Shown: positions 1 through 10,608 of the stretch, one piece after another | How the letters are laid out: each line of letters begins with the position of its first letter | Numbering within the stretch: the stretch's first letter is position 1 | Assembly (NCBI GenBank): GCA_902529785.1 | Contig: CABZXV010000002.1 | Coordinates: 1 to 63,906 of the forward strand | From: an uncultured Pelagibacteraceae bacterium | Lineage (GTDB): Bacteria > Pseudomonadota > Alphaproteobacteria > Pelagibacterales > Pelagibacteraceae | Reading direction: 5' to 3' | DNA length: 63,906 nucleotides | Translations under genes and position numbers: made by a program | Notes under the pieces: model-generated | The model's database searches: none | Told to the model about the DNA's origin: nothing | The model's input: only the letters and a program-made list of their open reading frames with translations

Positions 1-43
1 AAAATACTGAGTTGGATTGATAATATTGTTCAAGTAAGTATTA

Positions 44-1987
44 ATGATAAAAAGAACCAGTAATTTAGATAAAAATAAAACTATTAATAGAAGACTTTTT
101 ATTCTTGGTTCAGCAAAAGTTGGACTATTAGGATTAATAACTTCAAGATTATATAACCTTCAGATATCTGAAAAAACAAAATATGAAACTTTGTCTGATA
201 ATAATAGATTTAGAGAATGGAAGACACCACCAAAACGGGGTGTAATTACAGACTTTTATAATAATATAATTGCAGACAATAAAAGAGTTTATCAAGTGTA
301 TCTGTCTTTAGATGAAACAAAAGATTTTAATAGTTCAATATTTAAACTAAAAAATATAATTGGTTTAACTAATGATCAATTAAGTAAAATTTATGAAAAA
401 AAACAAAAAATTAAACCTTGGGATTCCATCTTGGTATCTGAAAATTTATCTTGGGAGAAATTTTCAAAATTAAATTTATATCTGCACGAAATTGAGGGAG
501 CTAAACCAGTTTTATCTACTTCTAGATATTACCCTTATTCAAATGATTTAGTTCATATAATTGGTTACGTGGGAGAGGCGAGCGCAGATGATATCACGAA
601 GAATAAAAAAATTGAGGAAAATTTTGTTCCTGGCTTAAAAGTTGGAAAAATTGGGATTGAAAATTCAACTGACCAAATATTAATTGGAAATTATGGTATA
701 AAAAGATTTGAAGTAAACTCCTCGGGAAAAAAAATTAGAGAAATCAGTTATAAAAAAGAAACACAAGGAGAAAACCTTAGAACAACTATTGATATAGAGG
801 TTCAAAGACTTGCACAAAAACTTCTTGATAATAAAGCAGGCTCTATTTGTGCTATGGATATTTTTAGTGGTGAAATAATTGCACTTGCATCATCACCAAC
901 TTATGATCCAAACAAATTTACATATGGCATTAACAAAAAAGATTGGAATGCAATTAAAAACAACAAACTAAGACCTTTAGTTAATAAATCAATAGCAGGC
1001 TTGTACTCTCCAGGATCTACTATAAAACCGTTAGTAGCTCTCGCAGCTTTAGAGTATGGCATTATAAATCCAAAACTAAAAGTTAAATGTAAAGGACATG
1101 ACCATCCATACGAATTATATGGACAAAAATATCATTGTTGGAAAAAAGATGGGCATGGAATAATGAGTTTAAGAAATGCAATTAAGCAATCATGTGATAT
1201 TTATTTCTATGAAGTAGCAAGATTGCTTGGAGTTGATAAATTATCAATTATAGCAAAAAGATACGGCCTTGGCTCAAAAGTATTAGAAAATATATTCCCA
1301 GAGGAAAAAAAGGGACTTGTCCCGTCGACAAAATGGAAAAAACAAGTTCTTGAAAAATCTTGGTATCTTGGAGAGACCGTAATAACAGGAATAGGCCAAG
1401 GTTATATACAAACAACCCCTCTGCAGCTTTGTTTGATGACTGCTCAATTAGCAAATGGTGGATTTAAAATAAAACCAAAAATAATTTATAATAATAATTT
1501 TAATTACGAAGAAATTTTATCAAAGATACAATCTGAGAAAAATAAACCTATTAAAGAAAACGTATTACAAGAAAGAGATATAAATCTTTATGAAAAATTA
1601 TATAAGAATTCTAAAAATATAAAAATTGTTCTTGATGCAATGTATGGATCAACAAATGAGCAATTTGGAACATCATTCAGATCAAGACATAAAGATAAAA
1701 AATACAGATATGCTGGAAAAACAGGAACCTCTCAGGTAAGAAGAATTACAGAAAAGGACAGAGAACTAGATTTAGATACATCTGAAATTGAGTACAAAAA
1801 TAGAGATCATGCATTATTCGTAGCATTTGCCCCTTATGATAAACCAAAATATGCAATTAGTGTTTTAGTTGAACATGGTGGATCTGGAAGTAAAGCCGCA
1901 GCACCGTTGGCTAATAAGTTGATTAAAAAAATAATTGATAGAGATAAAGATAGAGAAATAAAAAGAAAGGAGCTTAAGAATATTTAA
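44..1987 (+). CDS. mrdA: Penicillin-binding protein 2 (peptidoglycan transpeptidase)
   Basis: 647 aa; N-terminal TM, transpeptidase motifs 'SPGSTIKP' (SxxK) and 'AGKTGTSQ' (KTG); followed by rodA. Confidence 0.95.
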   Translation: MIKRTSNLDKNKTINRRLFILGSAKVGLLGLITSRLYNLQISEKTKYETLSDNNRFREWKTPPKRGVITDFYNNIIADNKRVYQVYLSLDETKDFNSSIFKLKNIIGLTNDQLSKIYEKKQKIKPWDSILVSENLSWEKFSKLNLYLHEIEGAKPVLSTSRYYPYSNDLVHIIGYVGEASADDITKNKKIEENFVPGLKVGKIGIENSTDQILIGNYGIKRFEVNSSGKKIREISYKKETQGENLRTTIDIEVQRLAQKLLDNKAGSICAMDIFSGEIIALASSPTYDPNKFTYGINKKDWNAIKNNKLRPLVNKSIAGLYSPGSTIKPLVALAALEYGIINPKLKVKCKGHDHPYELYGQKYHCWKKDGHGIMSLRNAIKQSCDIYFYEVARLLGVDKLSIIAKRYGLGSKVLENIFPEEKKGLVPSTKWKKQVLEKSWYLGETVITGIGQGYIQTTPLQLCLMTAQLANGGFKIKPKIIYNNNFNYEEILSKIQSEKNKPIKENVLQERDINLYEKLYKNSKNIKIVLDAMYGSTNEQFGTSFRSRHKDKKYRYAGKTGTSQVRRITEKDRELDLDTSEIEYKNRDHALFVAFAPYDKPKYAISVLVEHGGSGSKAAAPLANKLIKKIIDRDKDREIKRKELKNI

Positions 1988-3114
1988 TGATGTCCTCGTA
2001 TTTAAATTCCTCAAATTACTTTTTTTTCGACAAATTAAAATCTATTGATTATTATCTAATTTTATTAGTTTTATTAATTGGAGCTATTAGCGTTTTTTCA
2101 ATTTATTCAACTGAAAGTGGAGACTTTTCTTTTTATACAAAAAACCATTTAATAAGACTGGTTGCTTTTTTTTTATTATTCTTAGCTTTATCATTTGTAA
2201 GAGTCTCAACTTGGTATAGGCATGCATATACATTTTATTTACTAGGACTTTTGCTTTTATTGTTAGTTATTTTTTTTGGAATTTCAGCTTCAGGTTCCAA
2301 ACGTTGGATAAATTTATTTGTATTCAATCTTCAACCATCTGAACTGATGAAAATTGCAGTAATAGTTAGTTTTGCAAGATATTACCATAGGATACAAACT
2401 GCAGATATCGAAAGTTATAAATATTTGCTGCAACCTATAATACTTTTATTAATACCTTGTTATCTAGTCATTACTCAACCTGATTTAGGAACAGCTATTT
2501 TAATAGCAGGGAGTGGAATAGCTATTATTTGGTTGGCAGGTTTAAATATAAAGTATTTTATTTATTCAGGTCTAATAGCTCTTGTCTCCTTGCCGTTTAT
2601 AATTTCAATTTTAAAACCATATCAAAAATCTAGAATTTTGACTTTTTTTAATCCAGAGAGAGATCCTTTAGGTGCAGGTTATCAGATAATTCAATCTAAG
2701 ATAGCCATAGGTTCTGGTGGCATGTATGGAAAAGGATTTTTAAAAGGAACTCAAAGTTATCTAGAATTTTTACCTGAAAAACATACAGATTTTATATTTA
2801 CTCTTTTTTCAGAGGAATTTGGATTTTTAGGATCAATCTTGCTTATATTTTTGTATGCCTTATTGATTTTTAGGATTATAAAAATAGGATTTTCTTGTAG
2901 AAGTTTTTTTGCGAAATTATACTGTTTTGGCTTTTCATCAGCTCTCTTCTTATATGTATTCGTTAATATGGCTATGGTTGTAGGTCTATTACCAATTGTA
3001 GGTGCACCTCTACCAATTATGTCTTATGGTGGATCGTCAATGCTTTCAATTATGATTGGCTTAAGCATTGTAATGAGCTGTAAAATTTACAGCCAGGAAA
3101 TAGTATCAAATTAA
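1987..3114 (+). CDS. rodA: Rod shape-determining protein RodA (SEDS family)
   Basis: 375 aa multi-TM; 'GSGGMYGKGFLKGTQSYLEFLPEKHTDFIFTLFSEEFGFLG' SEDS signature; coupled to mrdA. Confidence 0.95.
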   Translation: MMSSYLNSSNYFFFDKLKSIDYYLILLVLLIGAISVFSIYSTESGDFSFYTKNHLIRLVAFFLLFLALSFVRVSTWYRHAYTFYLLGLLLLLLVIFFGISASGSKRWINLFVFNLQPSELMKIAVIVSFARYYHRIQTADIESYKYLLQPIILLLIPCYLVITQPDLGTAILIAGSGIAIIWLAGLNIKYFIYSGLIALVSLPFIISILKPYQKSRILTFFNPERDPLGAGYQIIQSKIAIGSGGMYGKGFLKGTQSYLEFLPEKHTDFIFTLFSEEFGFLGSILLIFLYALLIFRIIKIGFSCRSFFAKLYCFGFSSALFLYVFVNMAMVVGLLPIVGAPLPIMSYGGSSMLSIMIGLSIVMSCKIYSQEIVSN

Positions 3115-3190
3115 ACTTATTACAAATTCTTATACCAGCCGCGATCAATTATCATATATAATTATATAAAACTCCATCTATATTTCTAGA

Positions 3191-4432
3191 ATGTCTGATA
3201 AAAAACTAAAAATTGGAATCGTTGGTGCAGGCATCCAAGGAGTTTGTAATGCTCTATTTCTTCAAAAAAAAGGGTACCAAGTAACACTATTTGATAGAGA
3301 TGAACCTGGTAATGCTGCATCTTATGGAAATGCAGGACACTTCTCACCCTATGCTTCAGTTCCATTAAACAGACCAGATATTCTCTCTGATGTTCCAGCG
3401 ATGTTGATGAGCTCAAGAGGTCCACTTGCTTTGAAGTGGAATTACGTTCCAAAAATGATTCCATGGTTTTCTAGGTTTATGGTCAACTGTACGAAAGATA
3501 AAATGATGCATACCGCTAAATATATGCATCAAATTTTAGACCAGTCATTAATTGCATATGACGAACTTTTTGATGAAATAGATTTAGAGGGATTAGTTGA
3601 AAATAATGGAATACTTTATATTTGGAACGAGAAAAATTTAAAAAGTAGAGAGTTAGAAATAAAAATTAGAGATGAATTAGGTGTCAAACAAAAAATTGTA
3701 AATAAGAAAGAAATTCACGATTTAGAACCTAATTTGAAACCTATTTACTCAGGTGGTGTGTTCTATGATTACGCAAGACACGCAAGGAACCCAAAAAAAA
3801 TTTTAGTAAAACTATTTGAAAATTTTGTTAAAAAAAGTGGTAAATTTATTAAATTAAACATTCAAGACGTTAACTTTGATGAAGGTAAACCTGTATTAAG
3901 ATCAGAAACGCAAAGATTTGTATTTGATAAATTAGTAATTGCATGTGGAGCTTTCTCAAAAAGACTAACAGATAAATTGCATGAAAAAATTCCTCTTGAT
4001 ACTGAAAGAGGATATCATGTTCATTTTAAAGATTTTGATCATTTAATTTCCAGACCAGTTGTAAATTCTAATAGAGGTTTTGGAATGTCCCCAATGGACC
4101 AAGGATTGAGAGTAGTAGGAACAGTTGAGTTTGGTGGTTTAGAAAATGCTCTATCGAAAAATAGAATTAAAAACTTAATTTTAAATGCAAATGAGATGCT
4201 GGACGGATTACCAGAACATAAAGATGAGTGGCTTGGCTTTAGGCCAACTTTGCCAGACTTTTTGCCGGTAATTGGACCTTCTAAAAATTATGAAAACGTA
4301 TATTATTCATTTGGTCATCACCATTTAGGATGGACTTTAGGTGCAATATCTGGAAAAATAGTTTCTGGGATGATTGCAAATGAAAATACCAATATGGATT
4401 TAAAACCCTATAGTTCAGTAAGATTTGCATAG
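3191..4432 (+). CDS. FAD-dependent oxidoreductase, D-amino acid dehydrogenase (DadA)-like
   Basis: N-terminal GxGxxG 'IGIVGAGIQGVCNALFLQKKGYQVTLFDRDEPG'; C-terminal 'GFRPTLPDFLPVIGPSKNYENVYYSFGHHHLGWTLG'. Confidence 0.85.
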   Translation: MSDKKLKIGIVGAGIQGVCNALFLQKKGYQVTLFDRDEPGNAASYGNAGHFSPYASVPLNRPDILSDVPAMLMSSRGPLALKWNYVPKMIPWFSRFMVNCTKDKMMHTAKYMHQILDQSLIAYDELFDEIDLEGLVENNGILYIWNEKNLKSRELEIKIRDELGVKQKIVNKKEIHDLEPNLKPIYSGGVFYDYARHARNPKKILVKLFENFVKKSGKFIKLNIQDVNFDEGKPVLRSETQRFVFDKLVIACGAFSKRLTDKLHEKIPLDTERGYHVHFKDFDHLISRPVVNSNRGFGMSPMDQGLRVVGTVEFGGLENALSKNRIKNLILNANEMLDGLPEHKDEWLGFRPTLPDFLPVIGPSKNYENVYYSFGHHHLGWTLGAISGKIVSGMIANENTNMDLKPYSSVRFA

Positions 4433-4446
4433 TAAAGTTATATAGT

Positions 4447-7400
4447 GTGGATATTAAACTTGAGGATAAATATAAATTAAGCAAAGGAACTAGATTTTTA
4501 ACTGGTGCTCAAGCTCTAGTTAGAGTTCCAATTGTACAATCTAGAAGAGACAAAAAACAAAATCTTAATACTGCATGTTATATCTCTGGTTATAGGGGCT
4601 CACCCCTTGGTGGTTACGACCAACAAATAATAAAAAATGAAAAATATTTGAAGGAAAATAATATTTTCTTTCAACCTGGAATTAATGAGGAGCTTGCAGC
4701 AACTTCCTTATGGGGCACACAACAAGTTAATCTTAGAAAAAAAGATAAATATGATGGTGTATTTGGTATTTGGTATGGTAAAGGTCCAGGTGTAGATAGA
4801 GCAGGAGATGCTTTAAAGCATGTAAATTTAGCCGGTACTTCAAAGTTTGGTGGCGTTATTGCTCTAATGGGAGATGACCACATTTGTGAATCTTCTACAA
4901 CTTCACACCAGAGCGAATTTGCGATGATCGATGCAATGATACCTTTTTTTAACCCAAGTGGAGTTCAAGAAATACTAGACTATGGAATAATAGGAATCGA
5001 ATTATCTAGAAAAAGTGGTTGTTGGGTTGGTATTAAGTGTGTCCATGACAATGTTAGTTCAGGCGCAACAGTAGATTTAAATGAAAACAGAGTTGTTCTT
5101 AAAGATCTTTCTGATGAGAATTATCCATCTGATGGACTAAATATAAGATTGAAAGATACAGCCCAAGAAAAAGAATACCGCTTACATCATCATAAGTTAA
5201 GATATATTAAAGAATATTGCAAACTAAACAATTTAAATAAATTATTTTTTGACTCTGAAAAACCTAGAATTGGAATAATTAGTACAGGAAAATCTTTCTT
5301 AGATACTAAGCTAGGACTCGAAAAAGTTGGGATAAATAAAGAAGTTGCAAATAAAATAGGAATTAAATTTTTAAAAATTGCCATGCCTTGGCCATTAGAA
5401 GAAACAGTAATTGAACAATTTGCAGAAAATTTAGAAAAGATAATCGTAGTTGAAGAAAAAAGATCGATTATAGAGACACAAGTTAAAGAAATATTATTTA
5501 ATAAAAACTTAAAGGTAAAAGTTGTTGGAAAAAAAGATGAAAATGGTAATGATTTATTTGTTTCTTCTGGAGCTTTAGACCCAGGACAGATTGGCTTAAA
5601 AATTTATGAAACAATAAAATATCTACAATTACCTAAGGATGTGACTAATTTTTCAATGGAATTGAAATCTTTAACTGAATCAACTAATTCAAATATTTCC
5701 TTAAAAAGAATCCCACATTTTTGTTCAGGTTGCCCTCATAATACCTCAACTAGAATTCCAGAAGGTAGTAGAGCAATAACAGGTATTAGTTGTGCTTATC
5801 TTGTCGAACATATGGAAAGAGATAACGAGGGTTTTTCTCAGATGGGATCCGAGGGAGCTACTTGGGTAGGAGAGTCAGTTTTTAGTAATACTGACCATAT
5901 TTTTCAAAATATGGGAGATGGAACCTATATTCACTCTGGAATTCTCTCGATTAGACACGCAGTTGCAGCAAAAACTAAAATGACATTTAAGATATTATAC
6001 AATGATGCTGTCGCCTTAACTGGTGGACAAGCATTGGATGGCTTACCAACTGTTGCTCAAATGTCTAAACAGCTTGAGGCAGAAGGAGTTGAAGAAATAG
6101 CAATAATTACAGATGAAGTTAAAAAGTATGGTGACACTGGAGGTTTTGCCAAAAATTCAAAAGTTTATGACAGAAAAAACATTATAGATGTTCAAATTGA
6201 ATTAAGTAAAATTAATGGAACCACTGTAATAATTTATGATCAAACTTGTGCAGCTGAAAAAAGAAGAAGAAGAAAAAAAGGGATTTTAGAAGAACCTAAG
6301 AAAAAAATATTTATAAATAAGGACCTATGTGAAGGATGTGGAGATTGTGGAATACAATCAAATTGTGTTTCAATTGCACCAGTTGAAACTGAGTATGGAA
6401 GAAAAAGACAAATTGATCAATCATCATGTAACAAAGATTACACATGTGTCGATGGATTTTGTCCAAGCTTTGTAAGTCTTGAGGGCGATATATCACTTAA
6501 AAAAAATTACAATGAAAACCTTATAAATAAAATAAATTCAAAAATCGAAGAGCCAATATTACCCGAAATAAATAAATCTTATGGAATAATGATTGCTGGT
6601 ATTGGTGGAACTGGCGTTGTTACAATTGGAGCAGTGCTTGCAACAGCTGCTCAAATAGATGGTAGAGGATCTGGTGTTCTTGATATGACTGGACTAGCCC
6701 AAAAAGGAGGAGCTGTTAAAAGCTTCTTAAGAATTTTTGAAAAACCAAAGCATGTTGGCGCAATCAGATTATCCTACGGGGATACAAACTTACTCTTGGG
6801 ATTTGATTTACTTGTTTCAAATGATTTAGAAATTATAAAAACTTTGGATAAAAAAATTTCAAAACTAATAATTAATACAGATGAAGTAATGCCAGGAGAT
6901 TTTACGCGTGACAAAGATTTTTATTTACCATTCGAGGAAATGCGAAACAATTTAATTAATATAGCGGGGTTAGAGAATATTAAATTTATATCATCAAATA
7001 AAATTACATCTAAGATCTTAGGAAATTCAATATTATCAAATATGTTTAATGTTGGGGTTGCATATCAATCAGGCCTGATACCAATTTCAGCTTCATCAAT
7101 TGAAAAAGCAATTGAATTAAATGGTGCAAGCGTAAAAGATAATATAGATGCCTTCCGATTTGGTAGACAATACAAAAATTTAAAAGAAGAAGTAAATAGC
7201 ATAATCAAAGACGAACCTGAGATCTTAGAGGGTTTTGATGCCAAATATCAGAATAGATTAAAATTTTTAGAAGACTATCAAAATACAAAATATGCTCAAA
7301 AATATAACGATTTGGTTAGTTATGCGAAAAAGATAGATAAAAATGTTGGAAATGGAAGTCAATTCTCAACAGCAGTCTTAAAAAATTATTTTAAATTAAT

Positions 7401-7866
7401 GGCTTACAAGGACGAGTATGAAGTATCTAGATTAATGACAAATAAAAAATTTATAGATGATATAAATAAAAACTTTGAAGGGAACTTTGATTATAATTTT
7501 TATTTAGCTCCACCAATCTTCAGTAAAAAAAGCAAAGTGGATGGTAAATTAATAAAAATAAAATTTGGTGGATGGTTATTTAATGTTTTTAAATTGCTTT
7601 CAAAATTTAAATTTTTAAGGGGTACAAAATTTGATCCATTCGGTTATTTAGATGAAAGAAAAAAAGAGAGAGAGTTAATAAGAGATTATAAGCAAACCAT
7701 ATTTGATATTGGATCAAAAATTAATAAATCAAACTATGATACAGCTGTTAAAATAGCATCAATACCTGATCAAATAAGAGGATTTGGACATGTTAAGGAA
7801 AAGAATATAAAAGAAGCCATAAACAATAGAACAGATTTACTAAATTCTTTTCATGAAAACACTTAG
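4447..7866 (+). CDS. Fused indolepyruvate ferredoxin oxidoreductase (IorA-IorB fusion)
   Basis: 1139 aa, GTG start; TPP region 'GDGTYIHSG', Fe-S cysteines 'CEGCGDCGIQSNC', C-terminal gamma domain 'GIGGTGVVTIGAVLATAAQIDGRG'. Confidence 0.9.
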   Translation: MDIKLEDKYKLSKGTRFLTGAQALVRVPIVQSRRDKKQNLNTACYISGYRGSPLGGYDQQIIKNEKYLKENNIFFQPGINEELAATSLWGTQQVNLRKKDKYDGVFGIWYGKGPGVDRAGDALKHVNLAGTSKFGGVIALMGDDHICESSTTSHQSEFAMIDAMIPFFNPSGVQEILDYGIIGIELSRKSGCWVGIKCVHDNVSSGATVDLNENRVVLKDLSDENYPSDGLNIRLKDTAQEKEYRLHHHKLRYIKEYCKLNNLNKLFFDSEKPRIGIISTGKSFLDTKLGLEKVGINKEVANKIGIKFLKIAMPWPLEETVIEQFAENLEKIIVVEEKRSIIETQVKEILFNKNLKVKVVGKKDENGNDLFVSSGALDPGQIGLKIYETIKYLQLPKDVTNFSMELKSLTESTNSNISLKRIPHFCSGCPHNTSTRIPEGSRAITGISCAYLVEHMERDNEGFSQMGSEGATWVGESVFSNTDHIFQNMGDGTYIHSGILSIRHAVAAKTKMTFKILYNDAVALTGGQALDGLPTVAQMSKQLEAEGVEEIAIITDEVKKYGDTGGFAKNSKVYDRKNIIDVQIELSKINGTTVIIYDQTCAAEKRRRRKKGILEEPKKKIFINKDLCEGCGDCGIQSNCVSIAPVETEYGRKRQIDQSSCNKDYTCVDGFCPSFVSLEGDISLKKNYNENLINKINSKIEEPILPEINKSYGIMIAGIGGTGVVTIGAVLATAAQIDGRGSGVLDMTGLAQKGGAVKSFLRIFEKPKHVGAIRLSYGDTNLLLGFDLLVSNDLEIIKTLDKKISKLIINTDEVMPGDFTRDKDFYLPFEEMRNNLINIAGLENIKFISSNKITSKILGNSILSNMFNVGVAYQSGLIPISASSIEKAIELNGASVKDNIDAFRFGRQYKNLKEEVNSIIKDEPEILEGFDAKYQNRLKFLEDYQNTKYAQKYNDLVSYAKKIDKNVGNGSQFSTAVLKNYFKLMAYKDEYEVSRLMTNKKFIDDINKNFEGNFDYNFYLAPPIFSKKSKVDGKLIKIKFGGWLFNVFKLLSKFKFLRGTKFDPFGYLDERKKERELIRDYKQTIFDIGSKINKSNYDTAVKIASIPDQIRGFGHVKEKNIKEAINNRTDLLNSFHENT

Positions 7867-8758
7867 CCCAATATATTTAGCTTCTTTATACTTAGTGCTA
7901 GCATGTTTATTCTGGGCTGGAAATTTTATAGTGGGTAAAGCAGCAAGTATTATTGACATACCTCCAGTATCATTAAATTTTTATAGATGGTTATTGGCTT
8001 GGATATTCCTACTACCATTTACCTATAAGGAATTACTTAGTAAGAAAAAAATCATATTGGATAATATTTTTTTATTTTCAATTTTAGGGATATTGGCTGT
8101 TAGTGTTTTTAACTCAGCTCTTTTTTATTCATTGAGACATACCCAAGTAATAACTGGAGTACTTATGATATCCACAGTTCCAGTTATGATAATATTATTT
8201 TCATCTTTACTTAAAATTGAGAAAACAAATTTCTTTCAAATAACTGGTGTATTTCTGTCACTTACAGGTGTTTTGTTTATAATAACTAAGGCAAACTTAA
8301 ACAATTTATTAAATTTATCTTTTAATAAGGGAGATATTTTCGCATTAATTGCTATGTTTGCTTGGTCACTATATTCAACTCTCTTAAAAAAAAAGGAATT
8401 TAATATATCTCCAATTTCCTTATTGCAAGTCGTTATCACTTTTGGAGTTATTTTTTTAATTCCTATGTATTTTATCGATTATAGTTTAGGAAGCACAATA
8501 AAATTACAATCTTCTTTTTATTTAGTTTTATTTTATGTTGTTTTTTTTCCTGGTTTAATCTCGTTTTTATTTTGGATAAAGGGTGTAAAATTAATTGGCG
8601 CAAATAGATCTGGAGTTTTTTTACATTTGATGCCAATTCTGGGTGCTATAATGGCTATGATAATTTTCAATGAGAAAATATTATTTTATCATTTCTTAGG
8701 TGCAATTTTTATTATTGCTGGTATCACAATCTCAAATAAAAAAACTAAAAATGCTTAA
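7853..8758 (+). CDS. DMT superfamily transporter (EamA domains)
   Basis: 301 aa, about 10 TM, 'FWAGNFIVGK', two EamA repeats; 14-nt overlap with upstream gene. Confidence 0.85.
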   Translation: MKTLSPIYLASLYLVLACLFWAGNFIVGKAASIIDIPPVSLNFYRWLLAWIFLLPFTYKELLSKKKIILDNIFLFSILGILAVSVFNSALFYSLRHTQVITGVLMISTVPVMIILFSSLLKIEKTNFFQITGVFLSLTGVLFIITKANLNNLLNLSFNKGDIFALIAMFAWSLYSTLLKKKEFNISPISLLQVVITFGVIFLIPMYFIDYSLGSTIKLQSSFYLVLFYVVFFPGLISFLFWIKGVKLIGANRSGVFLHLMPILGAIMAMIIFNEKILFYHFLGAIFIIAGITISNKKTKNA

Positions 8759-9701
8759 AGTTGCTATTTTAGACGATTATCAAAACGTTGCTCAAGAATT
8801 TATTGATTTGAAAAATCTTTCATCAAAATTTGATATTGAGATTTTTAGTGAACCTTTTGAAAACGAGGATGATGCCATAGAAAAATTAAAAGAATTTGAA
8901 GCTCTGCTTATTATGAGAGAAAGAACGTCAATTACTTCAAATATTATTAAAAGCTTAAAAAAACTAAAATACATCTCTACAAGCGGAATGAGAAATAAAG
9001 CAATAGATCTTGAAGCAACAAAAAAAGCTAAAATTATTGTTACAGGCACAGAAATCAATTCAAATCCAACATGTGAATTAACATGGGCCTTAATTTTAGG
9101 ACTAGCAAGAAATATTAAAGTGGAAGTTGATAATATGTACCAAGGCTATTGGCAGACAACAGTGGGAGTTGAATTAAAAGGAAAAATTCTTGGTCTTATT
9201 GGGTTAGGAAAAGTTGGATCTCAAGTTGCTAAAATTGGAAAAGCGTTTGGTATGCAAGTAATGGCATGGAGTGAAAATCTCAGTCTAGATAAATGTAAAG
9301 AGCTTGATGTTTTGCCTTCAAGCAAAGAGGATATAATCCAAAATTCTGATTTCATATCAATTCATGTACAAGGGGGAGAAAGATATAAAGATTGTTTTAA
9401 ACTTGCTGAGTTTGATAAAATGAAAAAAACAGCCTTTTTGATTAATACCTCAAGAGGTCCAATTGTAAATGAAGATGATTTGATTATAGCACTTTCAACT
9501 AATGTAATCGCTGGTGCAGGAATTGATGTTTATGATAAAGAACCTTTGCCTGCTGGTCACAAGCTAAGATTTGTACCTAATGCGCTTTTGCTCCCACACC
9601 TAGGTTATGTAACAGCAGAAAATTATTCTATTTTTTATACACAAATGATTGAAAATTTAGAAGCTTGTGTTGCCGGTAAGCCCATAAGAGAAATAAAGTA
9701 A
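8751..9701 (+). CDS. D-2-hydroxyacid dehydrogenase family protein
   Basis: 'LGLIGLGKVGSQVAKIGKAFGMQVMAW' Rossmann motif; 'LINTSRGPIVNEDDL'; start re-assigned from 8700 to ATG at 8751 (MLKVAILDDYQNVA). Confidence 0.88.
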   Translation: MLKVAILDDYQNVAQEFIDLKNLSSKFDIEIFSEPFENEDDAIEKLKEFEALLIMRERTSITSNIIKSLKKLKYISTSGMRNKAIDLEATKKAKIIVTGTEINSNPTCELTWALILGLARNIKVEVDNMYQGYWQTTVGVELKGKILGLIGLGKVGSQVAKIGKAFGMQVMAWSENLSLDKCKELDVLPSSKEDIIQNSDFISIHVQGGERYKDCFKLAEFDKMKKTAFLINTSRGPIVNEDDLIIALSTNVIAGAGIDVYDKEPLPAGHKLRFVPNALLLPHLGYVTAENYSIFYTQMIENLEACVAGKPIREIK

Positions 9702-9702
9702 A

Positions 9703-10608
9703 GTGGAATTACCAGTTGTAAATCATCCTGATTATGAAGCAAAGATTGGTGATGATAATAAATTTCCAATTAAAAAATTTGGTGAATTAGCAAATTTTCT
9801 TAAAAAAGAAAAAGTAGTTAAAAATTTTTATAAACCTGAGCCATGCTCAATCGATACACTTAAAGAGGTTCACTCGGAGGAGTATATTTTAAAAATTAAA
9901 AATAAAACATTAGAAGAAACACTAGTTAAAAAAATAGGCTTTCCTTTAGTTGATAGTGTTGTAAGAAGATCTTTAGTTGCAACAGGTGGAACCGTGTTAG
10001 CTTCTAAATTGGCCATTAGCTATGGAATAGCTTGTAATACTGCTGGTGGAAGCCACCATGCAATATATAACGAGGGAGCAGGATTTTGTGTTTTTAATGA
10101 TGTAGCTGTTGCTGCAAAATATCTTTTAAATAGAGGACTAGCTAATAAAATTCTCATTTTAGATCTTGATGTTCACCAAGGAAATGGAAATGCAGAAATA
10201 TTTAAAAATGAAAATAATGTTTTTACATTTAGCATGCACTCAAAAGTAAATTACCCTCCTATAAAATCAAAAGGCGATTTAGATGTTGAGCTTGAACAAG
10301 ACATGGAAGACGAGCAATACTTGGATATTTTAAAAAAGAATTTAATTTTCTTGAACGATTTTAATTTTGATTTTGTATTTTACATCGCAGGTGTTGATAT
10401 TCATTTTGGCGATAGATTAGGCAAGTTAAAAATTACTGATATTGGCATTAATAGAAGAGATGAAATGGTTATTAGAAACTTTTTTGAAAGAAAAATTCCT
10501 ATTTGTGGTGTTTTAGGGGGTGGTTATAATAAAGACTTTGAAAAACTTATTGAATTGCACGCAAGTTTACATAAAAATTGTGCAAAATATTTAAATGACA
10601 AAAAATAA
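9703..10608 (+). CDS. Histone deacetylase-like Zn amidohydrolase
   Basis: 301 aa, GTG start; 'GGSHHAIYNEGAGFCVFNDVAVAA', 'ILDLDVHQGNG', 'YIAGVDIHFGDRLG', 'GGGY'. Confidence 0.85.
   Translation: MELPVVNHPDYEAKIGDDNKFPIKKFGELANFLKKEKVVKNFYKPEPCSIDTLKEVHSEEYILKIKNKTLEETLVKKIGFPLVDSVVRRSLVATGGTVLASKLAISYGIACNTAGGSHHAIYNEGAGFCVFNDVAVAAKYLLNRGLANKILILDLDVHQGNGNAEIFKNENNVFTFSMHSKVNYPPIKSKGDLDVELEQDMEDEQYLDILKKNLIFLNDFNFDFVFYIAGVDIHFGDRLGKLKITDIGINRRDEMVIRNFFERKIPICGVLGGGYNKDFEKLIELHASLHKNCAKYLNDKK

Noticed and set aside
3186-3464. 92-aa minus-strand ORF over the start of the DadA-like gene
   Set aside because: Fully antisense to a strongly supported CDS, low-complexity composition, no recognisable domain
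8700-8750. Upstream extension of the hydroxyacid dehydrogenase ORF (start 8700)
   Set aside because: Extra 17 aa overlap the DMT gene; internal ATG at 8751 begins a normal 'MLKVAILDDYQ' N-terminus
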